NCBI GenBank assembly: GCA_002710495.1
Contig: PAKE01000054.1
Coordinates: 1 to 11,670, forward strand
Reading direction: 5' to 3'
Source: Flavobacteriales bacterium
GTDB taxonomy: Bacteria > Bacteroidota > Bacteroidia > Flavobacteriales > BACL11
DNA length: 11,670 nt
In this document: one piece after another, positions 1 to 8,051 of the stretch
How the letters are laid out: the number at the start of each line of letters is the position of its first letter
Position numbering within the stretch: position 1 is the first letter of the stretch
Notes under the pieces: model-generated
The model's database searches: none
The model's input: only the letters and a program-made list of their open reading frames with translations
Told to the model about the DNA's origin: nothing
Program-made: the position numbers and the translations under genes

Positions 1-1
1 A

Positions 2-91
2 GTTGATTTATCTACTTATACAAAAGGAGTTTACTTCTTAGAGATTACTACAGATAATGGAGTAATTAATAAGAAACTAATCCTTCAATAA
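2..91 (+). CDS. C-terminal fragment of a type IX secretion sorting-domain protein (5' end outside window)
   Basis: Only the last 29 codons and the TAA stop are in the window. The frame starting at base 2 encodes a short beta-rich tail with the pattern D-L-S-x-Y-x-K-G-V-Y-F-L-E-I, then N-G-V-I-N-K-K-L-I-L-Q-stop. This matches the C-terminal signal (type A sorting domain) that sends Bacteroidota proteins through the type IX secretion system to the cell surface or medium, where the signal is normally removed. The conserved GVYF turn and the basic KK close to the C-terminus are visible. The passenger domain lies upstream of the window, so its function cannot be inferred. The reading ends about 25 bases before an intrinsic terminator, which suggests it is the last gene of its transcript. 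Confidence 0.82.
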   Translation, partial: VDLSTYTKGVYFLEITTDNGVINKKLILQ

Positions 92-115
92 CAAGAGTAA
101 ATATTATATAATTAA

Positions 116-150
116 AATTCCTCCATCAGAAATGTTGGGGGATTTTTTTT
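116..150 (+). terminator. Rho-independent terminator after the type IX-secreted protein gene
   Basis: The arm AATTCCTCC (116-124) can pair with GGGGGATT (137-144), using two G-T wobbles, around a loop of roughly ten bases. A run of eight T residues (143-150) follows directly. The position, 25 bases after the TAA at 89-91 and about 30 bases before rocD, fits termination of the upstream gene. It also implies that rocD has its own promoter between here and 179, although I see no clean consensus for one. Confidence 0.65.
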
Positions 151-178
151 ATATTTTAGCAATCTCAAAATATAATAA

Positions 179-1390
179 ATGAAATCATCAGAAGAATATA
201 TAGAATTAGAAGATAAGTATGGAGCACATAACTATCATCCACTTCCAGTAGTATTATCAAAAGGGGAAGGAATCTTAGTATGGGATGTAGAAGGAAAAAG
301 ATATTATGATTTCTTATCTTCTTATTCTGCAGTAAATCAGGGGCATTGCCATCCTAAAATTGTGAATGCACTTAAAAAACAGTCAGATATTTTAACTCTT
401 ACTTCTCGTGCTTTTTATAATAATACTCTAGGTGAATACGAGAAATACATTACGGATTATTTTGGTTTTGATAAGGTATTGCCAATGAATACAGGTGCTG
501 AAGCAGTAGAAACCGCACTTAAACTTTGTAGAAAATGGAGTTATCAGAAGAAAGGGTTAGCTCCAGAGACAGCAAAAATTATTGTGTGTGATGGAAATTT
601 TCATGGAAGAACCACTACTATAATTTCTTTTAGTAATGATCCAGATGCAAGAGATGAATTTGGTCCTTATACTCCAGGATTTATCAACATTCCTTATAAT
701 GATTTAACCTCTTTAAAAGAAGCTTTAAAAGACCCCAATATTGCAGGGTTCATGCTAGAACCTATACAAGGTGAGGCGGGTGTTTTTGTTCCAGATGAAG
801 GTTATTTGAAAGGAGCTTATAATTTATGTAAACAGGCAGGAGTATTGTTTATTGCAGATGAAGTACAAACAGGAATTGCTCGTACTGGAAAATTATTAGC
901 GGTAGATCATGAAGATGTTAAACCTGATATTTTAATTCTAGGAAAAGCGATTTCTGGAGGAGTGTTTCCAGTCTCTGCAGTACTTGCAAATGATGAGATC
1001 ATGATGTGTATTAGGCCAGGAGAGCATGGTTCTACATTTGGAGGTAATCCACTTGCTAATAAAGTAGTTATTGCAGCACTTGAAGTAATAAAAGAAGAAA
1101 AATTAGCTGATAATGCAGATCGTTTAGGAAAAATACTTAGAAGTGAATTGGATAATTTTGAAAATGACATGATTTCCTTAGTAAGAGGAAAAGGGTTGTT
1201 AAATGCTATTGTTATCAAACCTAAAAACGGGAAAGAAGCTTGGGATGTTTGCCTTAAACTAAGAGACAATGGATTGCTTGCAAAACCTACTCATGGAGAT
1301 ATTATTCGTTTTGCTCCTCCATTAGTTATAACAGAAAAACAATTAATGGAATGTGTAGAGATTATTAAGAAAACAATTCTCTCTTTTTAG
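179..1390 (+). CDS. rocD: Ornithine--oxo-acid aminotransferase (ornithine delta-aminotransferase)
   Basis: PLP-dependent class III aminotransferase of 403 residues, the usual length for the family. It transfers the delta-amino group of ornithine to 2-oxoglutarate, giving glutamate-5-semialdehyde (in equilibrium with pyrroline-5-carboxylate) and glutamate, and so links arginine/ornithine to proline and glutamate in the cytoplasm. Visible hallmarks are the N-terminal [14 protein letters not shown] block (about 14-26), which is characteristic of ornithine aminotransferases rather than other class III enzymes; the cofactor phosphate loop [10 protein letters not shown] (104-113); FHGRT (141-145); the DEVQTG motif with the pyridine-nitrogen Asp227; and the Schiff-base Lys256 in ILGKAISGG. 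The ATG at 179 gives the complete N-terminus and has no Shine-Dalgarno sequence. The gene stands alone between a terminator and the metal cluster. No arginase or proline gene is adjacent, so catabolic versus biosynthetic direction is undecided. Confidence 0.95.
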   Translation: MKSSEEYIELEDKYGAHNYHPLPVVLSKGEGILVWDVEGKRYYDFLSSYSAVNQGHCHPKIVNALKKQSDILTLTSRAFYNNTLGEYEKYITDYFGFDKVLPMNTGAEAVETALKLCRKWSYQKKGLAPETAKIIVCDGNFHGRTTTIISFSNDPDARDEFGPYTPGFINIPYNDLTSLKEALKDPNIAGFMLEPIQGEAGVFVPDEGYLKGAYNLCKQAGVLFIADEVQTGIARTGKLLAVDHEDVKPDILILGKAISGGVFPVSAVLANDEIMMCIRPGEHGSTFGGNPLANKVVIAALEVIKEEKLADNADRLGKILRSELDNFENDMISLVRGKGLLNAIVIKPKNGKEAWDVCLKLRDNGLLAKPTHGDIIRFAPPLVITEKQLMECVEIIKKTILSF

Positions 1391-1440
1391 ATTTTTTATA
1401 ACTTTCTAGAGGGATAAATCTAAGGCAATTTTCTTCATTG

Positions 1441-1472
1441 TTGTTCGTTGTCAACAAAGTTTTGTATTTTTG
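1441..1472 (+). promoter_or_regulatory. Bacteroidota-type promoter for the metal-handling cluster
   Basis: A full -7 element TATTTTTG (consensus TAnnTTTG) lies at 1465-1472, with TTG at 1441-1443 (another at 1438-1440) about 21 bases upstream as a -33 element. Transcription would start about 4-7 bases after 1472, leaving only a few bases before the ATG at 1485. This is the only good promoter seen before the small Cys-rich protein, receptor and HMA genes, so it may drive all three. Confidence 0.6.
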
Positions 1473-1484
1473 TTGCAGATTATT

Positions 1485-1937
1485 ATGAAAATTCTAAAAA
1501 ATATATGTGTATTGATTGTAGCTGTACTAGTTATGTTTTTAACTATAGGGTCTCATATTTCTAAAATGAATTGTGATAAAGGGTTTTCTTTGTACCTAGG
1601 AGATGAAGTTCCAAATTATAAGACCGAGAAACAAATATCTTGTAATATAGATACAGAAAAGGAGTCCTGTTGTAAGAGAGAAAAAATGCAAAAATCATGT
1701 TGTCCAACAACAGATGGTTGTGAGAAAGATACTGAACTGTTGCAATTTACTTTTGAAACACTAGTTTCACAAAAACAAAAGATTACAGATTGCAAAGAGA
1801 TTTTTCTTTTTAAGATAACTCAAAATAATTTATTCAGATTATCTGTAAATCATAATTTAATTACTCATTTTCAGTCAGAATCACCGCCTCTGCTGACAAA
1901 ACCAATATTACCAGAAATACAATCTTTTCTTTTATAG
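1485..1937 (+). CDS. HYC_CC_PP-like cysteine-rich membrane-anchored small protein
   Basis: Protein of 150 residues from the ATG at 1485. An in-frame TTG at 1470 would add five residues, but it lies inside the -7 promoter element, so the ATG is preferred. Residues 5-23 form one hydrophobic segment, either a signal peptide or a membrane anchor. The rest is polar and Cys-rich: Cys30, Cys53, CC 62-63, CC 72-73, Cys79 and Cys103, with a PP pair at 134-135. Size, N-terminal hydrophobic stretch, paired cysteines and late PP match the Bacteroidota family named HYC_CC_PP after its three motifs. The first motif is degenerate here (KMNC instead of HYC). That family is commonly found beside TonB receptors and heavy-metal-associated domain proteins, as in this window. 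Its biochemical role is not established. Binding of a soft metal ion in the periplasm is an inference from the cysteine pairs and neighbours. The receptor gene begins 68 bases downstream. Confidence 0.72.
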   Translation: MKILKNICVLIVAVLVMFLTIGSHISKMNCDKGFSLYLGDEVPNYKTEKQISCNIDTEKESCCKREKMQKSCCPTTDGCEKDTELLQFTFETLVSQKQKITDCKEIFLFKITQNNLFRLSVNHNLITHFQSESPPLLTKPILPEIQSFLL

Positions 1938-2005
1938 GATTAAGTTTAAGTGCATACAAACAAATTCTGTATGATTTAATTTAATCCAAAGTAAATATTA
2001 ATAAA

Positions 2006-4267
2006 ATGAAAAGAATAATTTTAACTTTAATGTTGCTTATTGCAACAATAAATACAAAAGCACAACAAATAAAAGGTAGGGTAGTTGAGATACTTCCAAC
2101 TGGTGAAGAAAGTCCACTTCCTGGAGCAAATGTCGTTTGGGATGGAACTAATACTGGAACTACATCCATCGAACAGGGTTTTTATGTCATATCAGAACCA
2201 GAAAGTTATCCTGCTACTATGGTAGTTACTTTTATAGGTTATCAAAGCTATAAAAAAGAGATAAAAGAATGGGGTAATTATGATATTGTTTTAGAAAGTT
2301 CAGTTAAGATTTCACAAGTAGAAGTTAAAGGAAAGGTAAATACAACTCAAATTTCTACTTTAGATCCTATTAATGTACAAACTATTTCAACAGGTGAGTT
2401 AGAGAAAGCAGCTTGTTGTAATTTGTCGGAAAGTTTTAGTACAAACGCAACTGTTGATGTTGTGTTTACAGATGCAGTTTCAGGAGCAAAACAAATACAA
2501 ATGCTCGGTCTGGATGGAGTTTATGCTCAAATTACACAAGAAAACATACCACTTGTCAGAGGTATCGCGTCTTCTTACGGAATTTCTTATGTTCCAGGCA
2601 CTTGGATTGAATCCATACAAATAATAAAAGGAAGTGGATCAGTTGTAAACGGCTTTGAGTCTTTAACAGGACAAATAAATTTAGAATATTACAAACCAGA
2701 ATCTGCTCCAAAATTGTTTTGGAATTCCTATGTAAATCAAGAAGGTAAATTAGATAATAATTTACTTTTATTAAAACAAAATGGAGATTGGAAATCTAAT
2801 CTATTTACACATATTTCATACTTTGATAGAGAGATAGATCATCATGGAGGAACTACACATGATCATACAACACATACTGATCACCATACAGGAGATAAAT
2901 TTTTAGATGATCCCAAAGTGAAACATGTTAGTATATTGAATAGATGGCAATATAAAGGTAATCCTAATTATGGTATGCAATTTATTGCAAAAGCTTTAAT
3001 AGAAGAAAGATTAGGAGGTCAAATCTCTTCTGTTCCTATAGAAGATAGATATATTGTTAATATTAATAATTATTTATACGAGATATTCTCTAAGTTTGGA
3101 GCTATTCAACCAAACACACCTGGTAAGAGTGCAGGATTACAAACCTCCTTTAAATTACATAATCAAACTGCTATTTTTGGAAAGAATAATTATGAGGCTC
3201 TACAAGAAAGTGCTTATTTAAATTTCATTCGACAAACTTATATCAATAACACAAATAATATCTTCAAATATGGTTTTAGCCAGTATGCGGATAGATATAC
3301 AGAAAGTTTTTCTGGAAATATAAACAATCCTTTTAATAATCAAATAAGATTAGATTTAATGTCGGGTCTTTTTTCTGAGTATACTTTTAAATCGGGTGAT
3401 TTTTTTAATATAACTACTGGAATTAGAGCAGACTATTATAATAATACTAAAAAGTTTAATTATCTTCCTAGATTAAATATGAAGTACAATCCGAATGAAA
3501 AAACAGCTTTCAGACTCTCTGCTGGTAGAGCGTTTAGAATTGCAAACGTATTTGCAGAGAACTCCTCTTTTCTTGCTTCTGGTAGAACCATTGATTTAGT
3601 TGAGGATCTTAATCCTGAAATAGCATGGAATTACGGAGCGAATCTTACTTATTGTTTTTATTTAAATGGGAGAGAAGGTACTATTAATCTAGATGCTTAT
3701 AGAACTGATTTTGAAAATCAAGTTGTTGTAGATATTGAAACACCTTCAGAACTTTCTTTTTATAATTTGGATGGTGCTTCTTATGCAAATAGCATACAAG
3801 CAGATATTATGTACGAGTTATTTGATAGATTTGATGTGAAAGCAGCTTATAAGATTAATGATGTTTATACAACTTATAATGGTGAAGAAAAGATATCTCC
3901 ATTAACACCCAAAAATCGAGCACTTGTAAATATGTCGTATGCTACAAATTTTGACAAATGGATGTTTGACCTTACTTGGAATTATATAGGTGAAAGTAGA
4001 GTGCCGTCTTATAAATTAGATGATATTTTCGGAGATTTTAGATCAGAACACATGTCTGATCCGTTTTACTTAATAAACGCTCAAGTGACAAAGAAATTTA
4101 AAGATTTTAGTGTTTATGTTGGAGGAGAAAACCTTTTGAGTTACACTCAAGAGAATCCAATAATTGATGCTGCCAATCCTACTTCATCAGCTTTTGATGC
4201 GTCTCTTATTTATGCTCCAATAATGGGAAGAATGATTTATACAGGATTAAGATATAAAATAAAATAA
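2006..4267 (+). CDS. TonB-dependent outer-membrane receptor, probably for a metal ion or metal complex
   Basis: Protein of 753 residues. It has a signal peptide (basic MKR start, hydrophobic to about 17, cleavage near AQ 19-20). A carboxypeptidase-regulatory-like beta domain (about 22-97) includes the typical LPGANVVWDGTNTGT turn and FIGYQS. A plug domain follows (about 115-230), with KAACCNLSESF around 134-144 and the late plug sequence IQIIKGSGSV. The remainder is the 22-strand barrel, ending in a short aromatic/basic strand (YTGLRYKIK). The CC at 137-138 in the plug and the His-rich stretch at 279-294 (seven His in 16 residues) point to a soft transition metal as ligand. The HMA-domain protein 19 bases downstream and the Cys-rich protein upstream support this. 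No substrate can be proved from sequence. Energy would come from TonB-ExbBD encoded elsewhere. No promoter consensus is visible in the 68-base gap upstream, so cotranscription with the upstream gene is likely. Confidence 0.88.
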   Translation: MKRIILTLMLLIATINTKAQQIKGRVVEILPTGEESPLPGANVVWDGTNTGTTSIEQGFYVISEPESYPATMVVTFIGYQSYKKEIKEWGNYDIVLESSVKISQVEVKGKVNTTQISTLDPINVQTISTGELEKAACCNLSESFSTNATVDVVFTDAVSGAKQIQMLGLDGVYAQITQENIPLVRGIASSYGISYVPGTWIESIQIIKGSGSVVNGFESLTGQINLEYYKPESAPKLFWNSYVNQEGKLDNNLLLLKQNGDWKSNLFTHISYFDREIDHHGGTTHDHTTHTDHHTGDKFLDDPKVKHVSILNRWQYKGNPNYGMQFIAKALIEERLGGQISSVPIEDRYIVNINNYLYEIFSKFGAIQPNTPGKSAGLQTSFKLHNQTAIFGKNNYEALQESAYLNFIRQTYINNTNNIFKYGFSQYADRYTESFSGNINNPFNNQIRLDLMSGLFSEYTFKSGDFFNITTGIRADYYNNTKKFNYLPRLNMKYNPNEKTAFRLSAGRAFRIANVFAENSSFLASGRTIDLVEDLNPEIAWNYGANLTYCFYLNGREGTINLDAYRTDFENQVVVDIETPSELSFYNLDGASYANSIQADIMYELFDRFDVKAAYKINDVYTTYNGEEKISPLTPKNRALVNMSYATNFDKWMFDLTWNYIGESRVPSYKLDDIFGDFRSEHMSDPFYLINAQVTKKFKDFSVYVGGENLLSYTQENPIIDAANPTSSAFDASLIYAPIMGRMIYTGLRYKIK

Positions 4268-4286
4268 TAATTTAAATAAACTAATT

Positions 4287-4634
4287 ATGAGAAAATTAAT
4301 AATCTTTTTTTTAATAAATGTGATTACAGTTAATTTATATTCACAAAAACAAACCGTTCAAATTAAAACTTCTGCGGAATGTGAGGGTACTTGCTGTAAA
4401 GATCTTATTGAAAAAGAAATGCAATTTACCAAAGGAGTAACAGCAGTAAATTTAGATATTGAAACTCAGGTCCTAAATGTTACTTTCAAAACAAAAAAGA
4501 ATTCTGTAGAAAATATTAGAACAATAATCTCAAATATAGGTTATGATGCTGATGATGTAAAAGCAAATAGAAAAGCACATGATGATTTGCCGAGTTGTTG
4601 TCAACATTTAGAATTTATTGATCCAGAGAATTAG
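4287..4634 (+). CDS. Secreted heavy-metal-associated (HMA) domain protein
   Basis: Protein of 115 residues: an N-terminal signal peptide (basic MRK, hydrophobic 4-18, likely cleavage after SQ at 19-20), then a single ferredoxin-like HMA domain (about 21-92, beta-alpha-beta-beta-alpha-beta). Visible signatures are TSAEC at the metal loop, the helix KDLIEKEM, FTKGVTAVNLD, and the closing SNIGYDADDV. The metal loop reads C32-EGT-C36-C37 (CxxxCC) instead of the usual CxxC. A second Cys pair lies near the end (C104-C105, followed by H107), which is common in the flavobacterial members of this family as I recall them. The mature protein is expected in the periplasm, where it could take metal from the TonB receptor encoded just upstream. 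That role is inferred from adjacency and domain type. Copper is a plausible ligand, but zinc or others are not excluded. The gene converges with mutAB, leaving only 18 bases between the two stops. Confidence 0.83.
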   Translation: MRKLIIFFLINVITVNLYSQKQTVQIKTSAECEGTCCKDLIEKEMQFTKGVTAVNLDIETQVLNVTFKTKKNSVENIRTIISNIGYDADDVKANRKAHDDLPSCCQHLEFIDPEN

Positions 4635-4652
4635 GGAATTTAATTTTCTTGA

Positions 4653-7637
4653 TTATTTTTTTAATAATTTCTTTAATATTTCTATTGCTGATTCAGCAAT
4701 TACTGTTCCTGGACCAAATATTCCACTTACCCCAGTGTTGAATAAATAATCATAATCTTGTTTTGGGATAACACCTCCAGCAATTACCAATATGTCTTCT
4801 CGACCAAAGTTTCTTAAGGCAGAAATTACTTTTGGAACTAGTATTTTGTGACCAGCAGCTAAAGATGATATTCCAATAATATGTACATCATTTTCTACTG
4901 CTTGTTTTGCAGCTTCCTCAGGAGTTTGAAACAAAGGACCTACATCAACATCAAAACCTAAATCCGCAAAAGATGTAGCTACTACTTTTGATCCTCTATC
5001 ATGTCCATCTTGCCCCATTTTGGCAATCATTATTCTAGGTCTCCTTCCATATTGTTTTGCAAAATTATCTGAGAAATCAAGTGCTTCTTTAAAGATATCG
5101 TTATTTTCTATTCCCATTTTATATACTCCTGATATTGTTTGGTTTTTTGCAACATATCTGCCATAAACTTCCTCCATTGCATCTGATATCTCTCCAAGTG
5201 TAGCTCTGTTTCTGGCTGCGTTTACTGCTAATTCTAGTAGGTTTCCATTGCCACTTTTACACGATTGTATCAGTTTTTGTAAAGATAAAACTACTTTTTC
5301 AGAATCTCTATTTTTTTTAGTTTTATTAATTCTTTCAATCTGAGTAGTTCTTACAGAAGTATTATCTATTTCTAGTATTTCTAGTTCTATATCTTCTTTT
5401 TCTAATTGATTTGAATTTACTCCAACAATTGTGTCTTTACCACTATCAATTCTAGATTGTTTACGAGCTGCAGCTTGTTCAATTCTCATTTTCGGAATTC
5501 CTGTTTCAATGGCTTTTGTCATTCCTCCTAATTCTTCAATTTCTTGTATATGTTTCCATGATTTTTCAGCAAGTTCTTCTGTCAGTTTTTCTATATAATA
5601 TGATCCTCCCCATGGATCAACTGTATCGCATATGCCAGTTTCTTTTTGTAAATATATTTGTGTGTTTCTGGCAATTTTTGCTGAGAAATCAGTGGGAAGA
5701 GCAATAGCTTCATCAAGCGCGTTAGTATGTAAACTTTGAGTTCCTCCCATTACCGCAGCTAATGCCTCTACAGTTGTTCTACTAACATTATTGTAAGGAT
5801 CTTGCGCAGTAAGACTCCATCCGCTAGTTTGACAATGAGTTCTTAATGCCATTGATTTTGGATTTTTCGGATTAAATTTGTTTACAATTTTAGCCCAAAG
5901 TAATCTTCCCGCTCTTAGTTTTGCTATTTCCATAAAATGATTCATTCCAATTCCCCAAAAAAATGAAAGTCTTGGAGCAAAATCATCTATTTTTAAACCT
6001 GATTTTAACCCAGTTCTTATGTATTCTAAACCATCCGATAGTGTGTAAGCAAGTTCAATGTCAGCAGTCGCTCCAGCTTCTTGCATATGATATCCAGAAA
6101 TAGAGATACTATTAAATTTTGGCATCTCTTTTGAAGTAAATTGAAATATATCTGAAATAATTCTCATAGAATGTTTTGGAGGATATATGTAAGTGTTTCT
6201 CACCATAAATTCTTTTAGTATATCATTCTGAATAGTGCCACTGAGTTTTTGAGGTGAAATACCTTGCTCTTCAGCTGCAACTATGTAAAAGGCAAGTATT
6301 GGTAGAACAGCTCCGTTCATAGTCATAGAAACAGTCATTTTATCAAGTGGTATTTCATTAAATAGAATTTTCATATCCTCTACAGAATCAATTGCTACTC
6401 CAGCCATACCAACGTCACCAACAACTCTTTCATGATCGGAATCATATCCTCTGTGTGTTGCTAAATCGAATGCAACAGAAAGCCCTTTTTGTCCTGCTTT
6501 TATGTTCCTTCTATAAAATGCATTTGATTCTTCAGCAGTAGAGAATCCTGCATACTGCCGGATAGTCCATGGCCTCATCACATACATTGTAGAATAAGGA
6601 CCTCTTAAATTAGGAGCGATTCCTGCAACAAAATTTGTGTGCTCTACATCCTTTAAGTCTTCTATGTTATATTCTGATTTTATTGTAATGCCTTCTGCAG
6701 ATTTCCATTCTGAAATATATTTTTTTGTATTTTTAACTTCACAAATATCATTTCCTTTTAAGAGTTCTGAAACCAAATATTCTACATAATAAGATCCTTT
6801 TGTTGGGTTCTTTACTTTATCTAAATAGCTTTCTTTTCTTAGGATAGTATGCTGATTCCTGGCAATTCTTTCAGAAAAGTCAGAAGGTTTTTTAGAGAAA
6901 GAATGAATTAAAATTCCGTTTGACCCTCCAAATATTGCTGACATACATTCAGTTGTAGTTCGGATTAAATTATTGTATTCAAATTCTGTTTCCTTATTAT
7001 TGTTTGATGTCTGAGTAAAGATAAAAGCATCTTTTCCAGTTTTATTCTTCCATAAAATCCGAAAGGCTTTTAGTTTAGCAATCTCTAAGAAGAAATTACT
7101 TCCTACATCAAATTGAAAGTAAATATCTCCTTCTTGTTTTTCTCCCAATTCTACAGCAGAATTTATTTGTTCTTTTGAAGTTTTTCCTTCCGGAATTATC
7201 GTGTTTTCATCAGTAATAGCTGTTATAGTAATATTATTTGCATCGCAATAGTATTTCCATTCATTTATAAAATTGGCATGGTAATTAGTAAATTTAATTG
7301 CAATATCATTAACCAATATTCCTTCTAGTAAAAGATCTAAATTATTTGGATTTTTGAACGATAATCCGGAAACATCATTATTAAGTGATAGTAGAGCTTT
7401 CTGATTTGCAGTTTTTGCTTGAGTTGCATCAATTTCCTGAAAAGAAATCCAATCATCAGGAAAACTTATTGGGTATATTCTTTCTGTATTCTCGTTTGAA
7501 TATACAGGATTAATTTTTATACCATCTGTTAAAGAGACTAATTTCTCCTTGTAATCAGATCCTTTTAGGTCTTTTATTATTTTTTCGTTCCACTCATGTA
7601 GACTTATTTTTCTAAAATTATCAAACAATTTACTCAT
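4653..7637 (-). CDS. Methylmalonyl-CoA mutase, single-chain fusion of small (MutA) and large (MutB) subunits
   Basis: Cytoplasmic coenzyme B12 enzyme that interconverts (R)-methylmalonyl-CoA and succinyl-CoA in propionate metabolism. Residues 1-296 are a degenerate MutA: the arm [15 protein letters not shown] (15-29) and a shrunken barrel ending at GSYYVEYL (281-288). This half lacks all catalytic motifs and any B12 domain. Residues about 305-994 are a complete MutB. Its motifs are [11 protein letters not shown] (355-365, Tyr362 corresponding to the active-site Tyr), VRNTYIYPP (Arg480), GYHMQEAGA (active-site His517), and the C-terminal cobalamin domain with DGHDRG (877-882, cobalt-ligand His879). 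The two halves are paralogous: 180-198 aligns with 563-581, and 222-293 with 616-690. Flavobacteria normally carry mutA (about 450 residues) and mutB as separate genes. Here they are one uninterrupted frame with a 10-15 residue junction, and the MutA part has lost its C-terminal third. It starts 7 bases after the divIC-like gene, so the two are probably cotranscribed. Confidence 0.93.
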   Translation of the reverse strand: MSKLFDNFRKISLHEWNEKIIKDLKGSDYKEKLVSLTDGIKINPVYSNENTERIYPISFPDDWISFQEIDATQAKTANQKALLSLNNDVSGLSFKNPNNLDLLLEGILVNDIAIKFTNYHANFINEWKYYCDANNITITAITDENTIIPEGKTSKEQINSAVELGEKQEGDIYFQFDVGSNFFLEIAKLKAFRILWKNKTGKDAFIFTQTSNNNKETEFEYNNLIRTTTECMSAIFGGSNGILIHSFSKKPSDFSERIARNQHTILRKESYLDKVKNPTKGSYYVEYLVSELLKGNDICEVKNTKKYISEWKSAEGITIKSEYNIEDLKDVEHTNFVAGIAPNLRGPYSTMYVMRPWTIRQYAGFSTAEESNAFYRRNIKAGQKGLSVAFDLATHRGYDSDHERVVGDVGMAGVAIDSVEDMKILFNEIPLDKMTVSMTMNGAVLPILAFYIVAAEEQGISPQKLSGTIQNDILKEFMVRNTYIYPPKHSMRIISDIFQFTSKEMPKFNSISISGYHMQEAGATADIELAYTLSDGLEYIRTGLKSGLKIDDFAPRLSFFWGIGMNHFMEIAKLRAGRLLWAKIVNKFNPKNPKSMALRTHCQTSGWSLTAQDPYNNVSRTTVEALAAVMGGTQSLHTNALDEAIALPTDFSAKIARNTQIYLQKETGICDTVDPWGGSYYIEKLTEELAEKSWKHIQEIEELGGMTKAIETGIPKMRIEQAAARKQSRIDSGKDTIVGVNSNQLEKEDIELEILEIDNTSVRTTQIERINKTKKNRDSEKVVLSLQKLIQSCKSGNGNLLELAVNAARNRATLGEISDAMEEVYGRYVAKNQTISGVYKMGIENNDIFKEALDFSDNFAKQYGRRPRIMIAKMGQDGHDRGSKVVATSFADLGFDVDVGPLFQTPEEAAKQAVENDVHIIGISSLAAGHKILVPKVISALRNFGREDILVIAGGVIPKQDYDYLFNTGVSGIFGPGTVIAESAIEILKKLLKK

Positions 7638-7644
7638 CTAAATT

Positions 7645-7947
7645 TTATTTGATTAGTATTATATCCTCATTTTCTTTTTTCATTAAGAAGTTTTCTCTAG
7701 CAAATTTTTCTAATTCTTTCTGGTCATTGTTTAGTAGTTCTAATTTATCTTCAATTTCTTTTATCTGATTTTTTAAACTTTCAATTATTTCTTGTTTCTC
7801 TTCTAATGTATTTATCTGTTGATTCAGTGAAACTAAATTATTTTCATCTAAAAAGCTAATCCAAATTATAAACAAAAAACCAACAATAAAATATTTGTTT
7901 TTAAATACCTCTGGTATCTTTTCATAAAATTCTTTTAGTTTTAACAT
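7645..7947 (-). CDS. FtsB/DivIC-like septum formation initiator
   Basis: Protein of 100 residues with the family's layout: a short cytoplasmic N-terminus (about 1-18), one membrane helix (about 19-33, KYFIVGFLFIIWISFL), then a periplasmic coiled coil (about 40-85, regular L/I spacing with many Glu/Lys/Gln), and the closing block EKFARENFLMKKENEDIILI. The E-x-x-A-R-E-x-F-x-M-K-x-x-x-E-D pattern is the characteristic end of DivIC/FtsB proteins. These act in the divisome with FtsL/DivIB or FtsQ at the septum. The ATG at 7947 is preceded almost directly by a -7 promoter element. The mutase gene starts 7 bases downstream. In many flavobacteria, as I recall, a divIC-type gene sits directly upstream of mutA and a uridine kinase gene precedes it. 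Here recG lies divergently upstream instead. Confidence 0.87.
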   Translation of the reverse strand: MLKLKEFYEKIPEVFKNKYFIVGFLFIIWISFLDENNLVSLNQQINTLEEKQEIIESLKNQIKEIEDKLELLNNDQKELEKFARENFLMKKENEDIILIK

Positions 7948-7951
7948 ATCG

Positions 7952-7959
7952 CAAATATA
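7952..7959 (-). promoter_or_regulatory. Predicted -7 element for the divIC-mutAB operon
   Basis: On the - strand this octamer reads TATATTTG, an exact match to TAnnTTTG. It ends 4 bases before the ATG at 7947, so the transcript would have almost no leader. I see no TTG at the proper distance for a -33 element, so support is partial. Confidence 0.45.
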
Positions 7960-8018
7960 GGAGTTTTAATAGTTCATTTTAATGTTAAAAATTTCAATTT
8001 CAATTTTTATTAAATTGC

Positions 8019-8047
8019 TTGTAAATCAAAAAATGTATTTACTTTTA
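8019..8047 (+). promoter_or_regulatory. Weak predicted promoter for recG
   Basis: TTG at 8019-8021 is followed 18 bases later by TACTTTTA (8040-8047), which matches TAnnTTTG except for the last base. The ATG of recG is at 8052, so the mRNA would be leaderless or nearly so. The gap of 104 bases shared with the divergent divIC-mutAB operon must hold promoters for both directions. Confidence 0.35.
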
Positions 8048-8051
8048 GCTC

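Noticed and set aside
135..159. Promoter of rocD from TATATTTT (150-157) with TTG at 135-137
   Set aside because: The -7 match lacks the final G, and the spacing to TTG is only 12 bases. Part of it overlaps the terminator T run.
907..1269. Antisense frame within rocD, and similar minus-strand frames inside the receptor and recG genes
   Set aside because: They lie wholly within well-supported genes, have no recognisable domains and show composition expected of complementary strands.
1391..1440. Terminator after rocD built on AGATTT...AAATCT
   Set aside because: The stem is short, interrupted and A-T only, and no T run follows the second arm, so termination here is not supported.
1470..1484. 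TTG at 1470 as the start of the Cys-rich protein
   Set aside because: It overlaps the last bases of the -7 promoter element, so it would lie upstream of the transcription start. The ATG at 1485 gives a cleaner N-terminus (basic residues then a hydrophobic segment).
5516..5707. Short + strand frame inside the mutase gene
   Set aside because: It is antisense to conserved MutB coding sequence, is hydrophobic only as a by-product of the complementary codons, and has no start signal.
4653..7637. IcmF-type isobutyryl-CoA mutase fusion
   Set aside because: IcmF has a B12 domain at the N-terminus and a G-protein domain in the middle. Here the B12 domain is C-terminal (DGHDRG at 877-882) and no P-loop GTPase motifs are seen.
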